Assembly: GCA_002403445.1 (NCBI GenBank)
Contig: DHHU01000067.1
Coordinates: forward strand, 7,647-20,184
DNA: 12,538 nucleotides
Direction: 5' to 3'
DNA from: Salinisphaeraceae bacterium UBA4764
Lineage (GTDB): Bacteria; Pseudomonadota; Gammaproteobacteria; Nevskiales; Salinisphaeraceae
Part shown: positions 7,418-12,538 of the stretch, in pieces
Position numbering within the stretch: position 1 is the first letter of the stretch
Layout of the letters: each line of letters starts with the position of its first letter
The notes under the pieces: model-generated
Database searches by the model: none
Told to the model about the DNA's origin: nothing
The model's input: the letters and a program-made list of their open reading frames with translations, nothing else
Made by a program: the position numbers and the translations under genes

Positions 7418-7423
7418 ACCCTT
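7418..7423 (-). promoter_or_regulatory. Ribosome-binding site of groEL
   Basis: AAGGGT on the minus strand, eight bases before the groEL ATG at 7409. Confidence 0.75.
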
Positions 7424-7461
7424 GTGTTTGAAACTTAATGTGTTGTGTGTTCGTGCCGGTT

Positions 7462-7749
7462 TTAGCCGAGGACTGCGAGAATGTCGTCCTCGCGCATCAC
7501 GAGGACATCTTCGCCTTCAACTTGGACTTCGGTGCCGGAGAATTTTCCGAACAGCACGGTTTCACCCTTTTTGACCGCGGGCGTGCGCGTTTCTCCGTTG
7601 TCCAGCGGTTTACCGTTGCCCACGGCCAGCACTTCGCCGCGCTGCGGCTTCTCGGCCGCCGTATCCGGAATCACGATGCCCCCGGCTGTTTTTTGCTCTT
7701 CCTCGAGACGCTTGATAACGACCCGGTCATGCAGAGGACGGATATTCAT
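7462..7749 (-). CDS. groES: Co-chaperonin GroES (Hsp10)
   Basis: A 95-residue subunit of the heptameric lid that caps GroEL. It begins MNIRPLHDRVVIKRLEEE, the standard Hsp10 start. The mobile loop (about residues 17-33) carries GGIVIPD, whose hydrophobic Ile-Val-Ile contacts the GroEL apical domain. KPQRGEVLAVGNG, KKGETVLFGKFSGTEV and the C-terminal REDDILAVL follow as expected. Length matches the family (94-97 residues). The ATG at 7749 has a strong AAGGAG nine bases upstream. It is first in the groES-groEL operon with a 52-base gap to groEL. No full CIRCE element (TTAGCACTC, nine bases, GAGTGCTAA) precedes it, so control by sigma-32 rather than HrcA is more likely. Confidence 0.99.
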   Translation of the reverse strand: MNIRPLHDRVVIKRLEEEQKTAGGIVIPDTAAEKPQRGEVLAVGNGKPLDNGETRTPAVKKGETVLFGKFSGTEVQVEGEDVLVMREDDILAVLG

Positions 7750-7758
7750 ACCACCCTT

Positions 7759-7764
7759 CTCCTT
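7759..7764 (-). promoter_or_regulatory. Ribosome-binding site of groES
   Basis: AAGGAG on the minus strand, nine bases before the groES ATG, and the strongest Shine-Dalgarno match seen in the window. Confidence 0.88.
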
Positions 7765-7825
7765 AATACGTTGGATTTAAGTAAGGTTGTAACTAAACGC
7801 TAGTTATCGACGCGCTTTTTGCCCG

Positions 7826-7866
7826 TCAAGATCGTCGACGATGTTGTCTTGATCGACAACTGTTGT
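7826..7866. repeat. Cluster of nested inverted repeats in the groES upstream region
   Basis: Read on the plus strand: TCAAGA (7826-7831) is inverted as TCTTGA (7847-7852). Between them sits the perfect 12-bp palindrome ATCGTCGACGAT (7831-7842). GTTGTC (7843-7848) is inverted as GACAAC (7855-7860) around a six-base centre. ACAAC (7856-7860) is inverted as GTTGT (7862-7866) around one base. If the heat-shock-like promoter is right, these fall around its start site and in the untranslated leader. They could be an operator, an mRNA structure or chance. Confidence 0.55.
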
Positions 7867-7890
7867 GCGGCCGGAAATTGTCTTTTCAAG
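7863..7890 (-). promoter_or_regulatory. Candidate heat-shock (sigma-32-like) promoter of groES-groEL
   Basis: On the minus strand CTTGAAA (7890-7884) matches the sigma-32 -35 core. Thirteen bases later CCGCACAA (7870-7863) is a partial match to the -10 consensus CCCCATnT. Spacing fits, but the -10 is weak. It would give a leader of roughly 105 bases before groES. An A/T-rich run (7901-7918) lies just upstream and could act as an UP element. A second weaker choice is TTGACG on the minus strand (7828-7823), which lacks a good -10 box at normal spacing. Confidence 0.35.
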
Positions 7891-7914
7891 ACCTTGGCCG
7901 CTTATTTTTATTTT

Positions 7915-7923
7915 TTATCCACA
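7915..7923 (+). promoter_or_regulatory. DnaA-box 9-mer (TTATCCACA)
   Basis: An exact copy of the strong DnaA-binding 9-mer TTATCCACA, at the edge of an A/T-rich run (7901-7918) in the divergent groES/thiolase intergenic region. No second good box is seen nearby, so this is not an origin by itself. Binding is inferred from the match alone. Confidence 0.5.
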
Positions 7924-7952
7924 GGATTCCGACGTGCGGTCAAGGGAGGCGA

Positions 7953-7958
7953 TAGAAT
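7953..7958 (+). promoter_or_regulatory. Possible -10 box of the thiolase gene
   Basis: TAGAAT matches TATAAT at five of six bases and lies 33 bases before the thiolase ATG. No good -35 box stands 16-18 bases upstream, so this is a weak candidate. Confidence 0.25.
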
Positions 7959-7991
7959 AGAGCCAAGGAATAAATCAATAGCCTGCGGACC

Positions 7992-9272
7992 ATGACCGAT
8001 TCCACATCCCGACGAGTGGCCATCCTAGGGGGTAGTCGCATCCCGTTCTGTCGCGCCGGCAGCGCCTACGCCGAGGCCTCGAACACGGACATGCTCGCAG
8101 CGGCGCTCGCGGGAATCGATGGGCGATTTGATCTGGGCGGACGCGTCGACGAGATTGCTGGCGGCGCTGTGTTGAAACATGCGCGCGACATCAACCTGGT
8201 CCGCGAAGCCGCGCTCGGAGCCGGGTTCGCGCCCGATGTGCCGGCTTTCGATGTCAGTCGAGCGTGTACCACGAGCCTGGAAGCAGCCGTGGGCCTTGGC
8301 AACAAGATTGCGCTCGGCCAGATCGATGCCGGCATCGCCGCCGGGGTTGACAGTACCTCGGATGCCCCGGTTGCGCTTAACGACGACTTGCGGCGCATTC
8401 TTCTTGATATCAACCACGCACGCAGCATGACGGATCGATTGCGTCAGCTGGCGCGTTTGCGGCCCGGCCAACTCAAGCCGAGTTTCCCCAACGTCAACGA
8501 ACCCCGCACCGGGCTGTCGATGGGTGAGCACTGCGAGCAGATGGCCAAAGCCTGGGCGATCTCGCGCGCCGCCCAGGATGAGCTGGCGGCAGCCAGCCAT
8601 GCCAACGCGGCACGTGCTTACGAGGCCGGGTTTTTCGACGATCTCATTGACAGTTACCGCGGCGTCACACGGGACGAAAACCTTCGGCCTGATACCAGCG
8701 TGGAAAAAATGGCCCGATTGCCGCCGGTTTTTGATCGCCGGAACGGCACCCTTACGGCAGCCAACTCGACCCCGCTGTCCGACGGTGCGGCCGGTGTGTT
8801 GCTGGCCAGCGAGGATTGGGCCGCTGCCCACGAATTGCCCGTTCAGGCCTACCTGACACCATTCGCGCGCAGCGCCGCGGTAGATTTTGTCAGTGGCGAT
8901 GAAGGGCTTTTGATGGCGCCGGCTTACGCGGTGCCCCGGATGCTCAACGCTGCCGGCCTGACGCTGCAGGACTTCGATTATTACGAAATCCACGAAGCAT
9001 TCGCGGCGCAAGTGCTGTGTACGCTGGCGGCGTGGGAGTCGGACGAGTTCTGCCGCAGGCGGCTCGGTCGTGATCAGGCCCTCGGCCCCATTGACCGTGA
9101 TCGACTGAACGTCAATGGCTCGTCGATCGCACTCGGGCATCCGTTTGCCGCAACCGGGGCGCGTATACTGGCGACGCTGGCTAAGCTGTTGCACGCCCAA
9201 GGCGGCGGGCGCGGGCTGATCTCCGTGTGTGCTGCCGGGGGCCAGGGCGTGACCGCGATCCTCGAGGCTTGA
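7992..9272 (+). CDS. fadI: FadI-type acetyl-CoA acyltransferase (thiolase)
   Basis: A 426-residue thiolase closest in wording to FadI, the 3-ketoacyl-CoA thiolase of beta-oxidation, which cleaves 3-ketoacyl-CoA with CoA to acetyl-CoA and a shortened acyl-CoA. Seen: nucleophile Cys92 in VSRACTTSLEA (FadI has VSRACATS), GLSMGEHCEQMAK (174-185), FDRRNGTLTAANSTPLSDGAA (about 247-267), His334 in HEAFAAQ, His383 in SIALGHPFAATGAR, and Cys413 in CAAGGQG, so the full catalytic set is present. The ATG at 7992 is the only start in frame after a TAA at 7971, and its ribosome-binding site is poor. In many relatives fadI stands beside fadJ, but no FadJ-like gene follows here: a hairpin and hemH come next. 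A biosynthetic acetoacetyl-CoA role is possible, but the FadI-like wording argues for degradation. Confidence 0.88.
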   Translation: MTDSTSRRVAILGGSRIPFCRAGSAYAEASNTDMLAAALAGIDGRFDLGGRVDEIAGGAVLKHARDINLVREAALGAGFAPDVPAFDVSRACTTSLEAAVGLGNKIALGQIDAGIAAGVDSTSDAPVALNDDLRRILLDINHARSMTDRLRQLARLRPGQLKPSFPNVNEPRTGLSMGEHCEQMAKAWAISRAAQDELAAASHANAARAYEAGFFDDLIDSYRGVTRDENLRPDTSVEKMARLPPVFDRRNGTLTAANSTPLSDGAAGVLLASEDWAAAHELPVQAYLTPFARSAAVDFVSGDEGLLMAPAYAVPRMLNAAGLTLQDFDYYEIHEAFAAQVLCTLAAWESDEFCRRRLGRDQALGPIDRDRLNVNGSSIALGHPFAATGARILATLAKLLHAQGGGRGLISVCAAGGQGVTAILEA

Positions 9273-9293
9273 CGACTGCCAACTGCATCCAAA

Positions 9294-9336
9294 GACGGCC
9301 AGCGACCGCAGACCAGCAGTAGTCGCTGGATCCGTC
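9294..9336 (+). other. Long hairpin between the thiolase gene and hemH
   Basis: CCAGCGAC (9299-9306) pairs perfectly with GTCGCTGG (9322-9329) around a 15-base loop. The stem continues with GACGG (9294-9298) pairing CCGTC (9332-9336) past a two-base bulge (9330-9331), giving 13 pairs in all. No T-run follows, so it is not a standard rho-independent terminator. It ends two bases before an in-frame ATG at 9339. Confidence 0.7.
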
Positions 9337-9362
9337 CAATGCCAACGGTGCACCGAAACTTC

Positions 9363-10442
9363 ATGAATGAGTCAACGATTCCCGATGTGCCAGCGCCCGG
9401 GGGCCGCTCAAAACCGTTGGGCGTGCTCCTGACCAACCTCGGCACGCCCGACAACACCTCGACCAAAGCCGTGCGGCGCTACCTGCGCGAGTTTTTGAGC
9501 GATCGCCGCGTGATCGATCTCAACCGGGCGCTCTGGTTGCCGATTCTGTACGGCATCATTCTCACGATACGGCCCCGCAAGTCGGCGGAGAGTTACCGCG
9601 AAGTCTGGCTGGATGAAGGTTCGCCGTTGCTGGTCTATGCCCGGCGCCAGGCCGAGGCCATGCAGCGGTTGTTCGATCAGCGGCTTGAGCAACCGGTGAA
9701 GGTCGCCGTCGGAATGCGGTATGGCCAGCCATCATTGGCCGACGGCCTGGCCGAGTTGTATGCCGCGGGCTGTCGTCGACTGGTGATTCTGCCCGCCTAT
9801 CCGCAGTATTCGGCGACTACCGTCGCTACGACCTACGACAAGATTGGTTCCATTCTCGCAGGTTGGGCCGAACAGCCAGCGTTGCATACCATCACGAGCT
9901 ATGCCGTGGAGCCGGGCTACCTTTCAGCGCTCGAAAACTCGATTCGCGAATACTGGGCCGAGCACGGCCGGCCGGACCGGCTGGTATTCTCGTTCCACGG
10001 CATACCCAAGCGCTATGTGAAACAGGGCGACCCGTATCCGCGCGACTGCGGCCTGACGGCCTACTATGTTGCGCGGCGTTTGGGGCTGACGACCGCTGAT
10101 TACAAGGTGTGTTTCCAGTCGCGTTTCGGCCGCGAACCGTGGCTCAAACCCTATCTGGACGAAACCATGAAGCGCTGGGGCGCGGCCGGTGTAGGCACAG
10201 TGGACGTGATTTGCCCGGGATTTTCTTCCGACTGTCTGGAAACCATCGAAGAAGTGGGCAGTGAAAATCGCGATTATTTCGAACAAGCCGGTGGTGGCCA
10301 GTTGCGTTATATTCCAGCGCTGAATGATCGCGCCGATCATGTGGATTTTCTAGCTAACCTGGCTGAGCACGAACTCGGTCCTTGGTTGTCACACGTTGAC
10401 AGCCCCATTTCAAATGCGCCGTCGGAGGCGGCGTGGGCATGA
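9363..10442 (+). CDS. hemH: Ferrochelatase (protohaem ferro-lyase)
   Basis: Inserts ferrous iron into protoporphyrin IX, the last step of haem synthesis, at the cytoplasmic membrane face. From the ATG at 9363 it has 359 residues. Seen: GVLLTNLGTPD (about 20-30), YREVWLDEGSPLLVY (78-92), VAVGMRYGQPS, LPAYPQYSATT, the signature VFSFHGIPKRY with catalytic His212, CFQSRFGREPWL (about 250-261), PGFSSDCLETIEE with catalytic Glu293, and YIPALNDRADHVDFLANL near the end. An in-frame ATG at 9339 would add eight residues but lies two bases after a strong hairpin. Neither start has a clear Shine-Dalgarno sequence, so the start is uncertain by eight codons. The last bases overlap sohB by ATGA. The wording tracks E. 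coli HemH closely and I see no extra iron-sulfur motif. Confidence 0.97.
   Translation: MNESTIPDVPAPGGRSKPLGVLLTNLGTPDNTSTKAVRRYLREFLSDRRVIDLNRALWLPILYGIILTIRPRKSAESYREVWLDEGSPLLVYARRQAEAMQRLFDQRLEQPVKVAVGMRYGQPSLADGLAELYAAGCRRLVILPAYPQYSATTVATTYDKIGSILAGWAEQPALHTITSYAVEPGYLSALENSIREYWAEHGRPDRLVFSFHGIPKRYVKQGDPYPRDCGLTAYYVARRLGLTTADYKVCFQSRFGREPWLKPYLDETMKRWGAAGVGTVDVICPGFSSDCLETIEEVGSENRDYFEQAGGGQLRYIPALNDRADHVDFLANLAEHELGPWLSHVDSPISNAPSEAAWA
10424..10428 (+). promoter_or_regulatory. Ribosome-binding site of sohB inside hemH
   Basis: GGAGG lies ten bases before the ATG at 10439 but only four before the GTG at 10433, which favours the ATG as the sohB start. Confidence 0.6.
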
Positions 10443-11491
10443 CGCATTTAATTAACGCTGCCATCGACTATGGCTTGTTTCTTCTGGAAGCCGCTACGAT
10501 CGTCATCGCGGTCGGGCTGGTGATCGGTTGGCTCTTGACGGCAGCTGCCGAGCTGCGGTCGCGTAAGCAGGAAACTCTGAAAATCACCCATGTCAATGAG
10601 CAGTTGGAGCGTAAGGCCGACAAACTGGCTGAGACGCTTTTGAACGCCAAGGAGAAAAAAGCCCGGAACAAACAGAAGAAATCCGAGGCCAAGCAACGCC
10701 AGAAAGCAGAAAAACTCGGGCGCAAGCACGAGCCGAACCGTCTGTTCGTGATCGATTTCAAGGGCGATATCCGGGCTTCGCCGGTGGACAGCCTGCGCGA
10801 ATCCATCAACGCGCTGTTACAGGTTGCCGAGGTCGGCGACGAAGTGCTGCTGCGGCTGGAGTCCGGCGGCGGCATGGTGCACAGCTATGGTCTGGCCGCC
10901 TCGCAACTGGCGCGTCTGCGCGATGCCGGCATGCACTTGACTGTGGCGGTCGATCAGGTCGCCGCCAGCGGCGGTTATCTCATGGCCTGCGTCGCCGAGC
11001 GCATCGTGGCCGCGCCGTTTGCCATTGTCGGCTCGATCGGGGTCGTGGCCCAGCTACCCAACTTCAACCGGTTCCTCAAAGATAAGGATATCGACTTCGA
11101 TGTCTATACGGCCGGTCAGCATAAGCGAACGGTGACTGTATTCGGCGAAAACACAGAAGCCGGTCGCCAGAAGTTCGTCGAGGAGCTCGAAGACGTTCAC
11201 GGCTTGTTTAAGTCGTTTGTCGCCGATTATCGCCCTTCCCTGGATATCGAATCGGTAGCCACTGGTGAACACTGGCACGGTACGCAAGCGCTGGATTTGA
11301 ACCTGATCGATGAAATCGGTACCAGCGACGACGTGATGCTGGCTGCGGCGCGCGACCAGCGTAACGTGTACACCATCGACAGCCGCGAGCGAGGTTCGGT
11401 CTGGCAACGCATGACCGGCGAAGCAGCCCGTTTGTTGAATCGGCTCGGCAACGGTGGCGGTGTGGCCGTCGATTGGCGCCGGCCGAGCTGA
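10439..11491 (+). CDS. sohB: SohB-like inner-membrane serine protease (SppA/S49 family)
   Basis: A 350-residue S49-family peptidase matching SohB of E. coli, a membrane-anchored protease whose extra copies suppress loss of DegP. Residues 12-36 form one membrane helix. Residues 40-98 are highly charged (Lys/Glu/Arg-rich, probably a helical or coiled-coil linker). The protease domain follows from about 100. Seen: RLESGGGMVHSYGLAASQLARLR (139-161), VDQVAASGGYLMACVAE with nucleophile Ser177, PFAIVGSIGVVAQLPNFNRFL (193-213), TAGQHKRTV with general base Lys229, and RPSLDIESVATGEHW further on. The E. coli ESPGG reads ESGGG here. The start at 10439 overlaps the hemH stop (ATGA) and has GGAGG upstream, so translation is likely coupled to hemH. 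A GTG at 10433 is the alternative start. Confidence 0.95.
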   Translation: MTHLINAAIDYGLFLLEAATIVIAVGLVIGWLLTAAAELRSRKQETLKITHVNEQLERKADKLAETLLNAKEKKARNKQKKSEAKQRQKAEKLGRKHEPNRLFVIDFKGDIRASPVDSLRESINALLQVAEVGDEVLLRLESGGGMVHSYGLAASQLARLRDAGMHLTVAVDQVAASGGYLMACVAERIVAAPFAIVGSIGVVAQLPNFNRFLKDKDIDFDVYTAGQHKRTVTVFGENTEAGRQKFVEELEDVHGLFKSFVADYRPSLDIESVATGEHWHGTQALDLNLIDEIGTSDDVMLAAARDQRNVYTIDSRERGSVWQRMTGEAARLLNRLGNGGGVAVDWRRPS

Positions 11492-11665
11492 TCGCCCGCC
11501 GGGGATTCCTCTGTTTTAACCCTAGGGTCGGACAACCCCGGCTGATCGATGGATCGTATTGCGGCTCACACTGACGCATGACTTGACTGTGCCCATGCGA
11601 ACCCAGCAAGCACCCTGTTTTTGGAGGCCAGCGCAACAAGGCTCACCTGCGGGTTCCCGATCGTT
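11492..11665. other. Intergenic region between converging sohB and gabD-like genes
   Basis: No gene is seen. The region holds a 7-bp inverted repeat GCCGGGG (11498-11504) / CCCCGGC (11536-11542) with a 31-base spacer and an 8-bp palindrome CCCTAGGG (11520-11527) inside it. No T-run follows on either strand, so neither gene has an obvious intrinsic terminator here. Confidence 0.4.
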
Positions 11666-12538
11666 TCAATCTGCCGGCAGGCTTCCGAAGCAGTAGTACT
11701 TGGTTTCCAGATATTCCTCGATGCCGATGTGAGCGCCTTCACGGCCGAGGCCCGACTGTTTGACGCCACCGAACGGCACGTGTGGGCCGGTCAGTTTCAT
11801 GGTGTTGACGCCGACCATGCCGAATTCCAGATTGCGAAGGAAAAGCCGGATCCGGGCATCGCGGTGGGTATAGATATAACTGGCTAGACCATAGACGGTG
11901 TTGTTAGCGGCAGCGATGACTTCGTCATCGGTGTCGAAGACGGTTATGGGCACCACGGGGGCGAAGGCTTCCTCCTCGGCCACGCGCATGGCCGCCGTGA
12001 AGTCGGCTGCGATCGTGGGCATGAAAAACTGCGGGCCGGGTGCTTCGGATTGGTCGCGGCCGATGATGCGAGCGCCGTTGGCCCGGGCATCGTCGATCAG
12101 TTCCTGGGCCTTGGCTACGGCGTCTTCATGGATCAGCGGGCCGATGGTGTTGCTTTCGTCGAACCCGTTGCCAACGTGAAGCGCTTTCATGCGTTCGGCG
12201 AACCGTTCGACGAAATCGTCGTATAGCGGTCGTTGCACGTAGATGCGGTTGGCAGCAATACAGTCCTGGCCGCTGGTCTGAAATTTGGCGGCGATGGCGC
12301 CGTCGACCGCTGCCTCAATATCGACGTCGTCGCAGACGATGAACGGGGCGTTGCCGCCTAGTTCCATCGACGTGCACTTGACAGTGTCGGCGGCTTGCCG
12401 GATCAGTTGCCGGCCGACTTCGGTGGAGCCGGTGAATGACAAGGCCCGCACACGCTCATCGGCGCAAACCCGCTCGGAGAAGCGCTTGCCCGGTCCCGTT
12501 ACGACGTTGAACTCGCCGCCGGTCAGGCCGCACTGTTG
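11666..12538 (-). CDS. gabD: Succinate-semialdehyde dehydrogenase-like aldehyde dehydrogenase (N-terminal part outside window)
   Basis: The last 290 residues of an NAD(P)-dependent aldehyde dehydrogenase of the GabD class, which oxidises succinate semialdehyde to succinate in 4-aminobutyrate breakdown. The frame is open to the window edge and already reads GGEFNVVTGPG there, so the start lies to the right. Seen: the cofactor loop LSFTGSTEVGRQL, the general-base Glu in MELGGNAPFIV (codon 12362-12364), the catalytic Cys in TSGQDCIAANRIYVQ (codon 12260-12262), NTIGPLI, EEAFAPVVPI, NNTVYGLASYIYT, and the C-terminal PFGGVKQSGLGREGAHIGIEEYLETKYYC typical of GabD. The substrate is inferred from this wording. 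Other semialdehyde dehydrogenases share it, so glutarate-semialdehyde or related substrates are possible. It converges on sohB. Confidence 0.85.
   Translation of the reverse strand, partial: QQCGLTGGEFNVVTGPGKRFSERVCADERVRALSFTGSTEVGRQLIRQAADTVKCTSMELGGNAPFIVCDDVDIEAAVDGAIAAKFQTSGQDCIAANRIYVQRPLYDDFVERFAERMKALHVGNGFDESNTIGPLIHEDAVAKAQELIDDARANGARIIGRDQSEAPGPQFFMPTIAADFTAAMRVAEEEAFAPVVPITVFDTDDEVIAAANNTVYGLASYIYTHRDARIRLFLRNLEFGMVGVNTMKLTGPHVPFGGVKQSGLGREGAHIGIEEYLETKYYCFGSLPAD

Noticed and set aside
8025..9353. A 442-codon open frame on the minus strand covering the entire thiolase gene
   Set aside because: The plus-strand thiolase carries all catalytic residues. The antisense frame shows no recognisable domain and is what GC-rich codon use often leaves open on the other strand.
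1..12538. Signs of a mobile, phage or defence island
   Set aside because: No integrase, transposase, toxin, restriction, nuclease or array is seen. Every long gene belongs to a known housekeeping family and composition looks even.

Overview
The window looks like ordinary core chromosome of a GC-rich gammaproteobacterium. The evidence is the mix of family subtypes: a PykA-type pyruvate kinase, a YhdE-type Maf protein, SohB, a FadI-type thiolase, a GabD-type aldehyde dehydrogenase and a classical single groES-groEL pair. A halophilic or marine lineage such as Salinisphaera would be compatible, but I cannot establish a genus by reading alone. I see no insertion sequence, phage gene, integrase, tRNA, rRNA, CRISPR array or compositional island.

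Layout. Positions 1-1029 hold the 3' part of a WecA-like polyprenyl-phosphate sugar-1-phosphate transferase on the plus strand. A 155-base gap follows. Then comes a tight plus-strand cluster: a FrnE/DsbA-like thioredoxin-fold protein (1185-1841), a YtfP-like gamma-glutamylcyclotransferase-fold protein (1838-2233) that overlaps it by four bases, and an MFS transporter (2246-3580). The minus-strand block runs leftwards from about 7749. groES and groEL are closed by a strong UUCG-loop terminator at 5685-5712, followed by pykA and a directly abutting maf gene (stop and start codons touch). The MFS gene and maf converge with only 19 bases between them.

A 242-base divergent intergenic region (7750-7991) separates groES from the plus-strand genes to its right. 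It is the richest non-coding stretch here: a heat-shock-like -35 element, several nested palindromes, an A/T-rich run and one exact DnaA-box 9-mer. To its right lie a FadI-type thiolase, a long hairpin, ferrochelatase hemH and sohB, the last two overlapping by ATGA. The window ends with the 3' part of a succinate-semialdehyde-dehydrogenase-like gene on the minus strand, converging on sohB across about 174 bases.

How the genes relate. Most are housekeeping: envelope polysaccharide initiation (wecA), protein folding (groES/groEL), the last step of glycolysis with nucleotide-pool cleaning (pykA-maf), beta-oxidation (fadI), the last step of haem synthesis coupled to an inner-membrane protease (hemH-sohB), and semialdehyde oxidation (gabD). 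The FrnE-YtfP-MFS cluster is the only grouping that hints at a less obvious shared task. I found no convincing evidence for an undescribed biological system. The best leads are small: the DnaA box and palindromes upstream of groES, the hairpin before hemH, and the FrnE-YtfP-MFS cluster.
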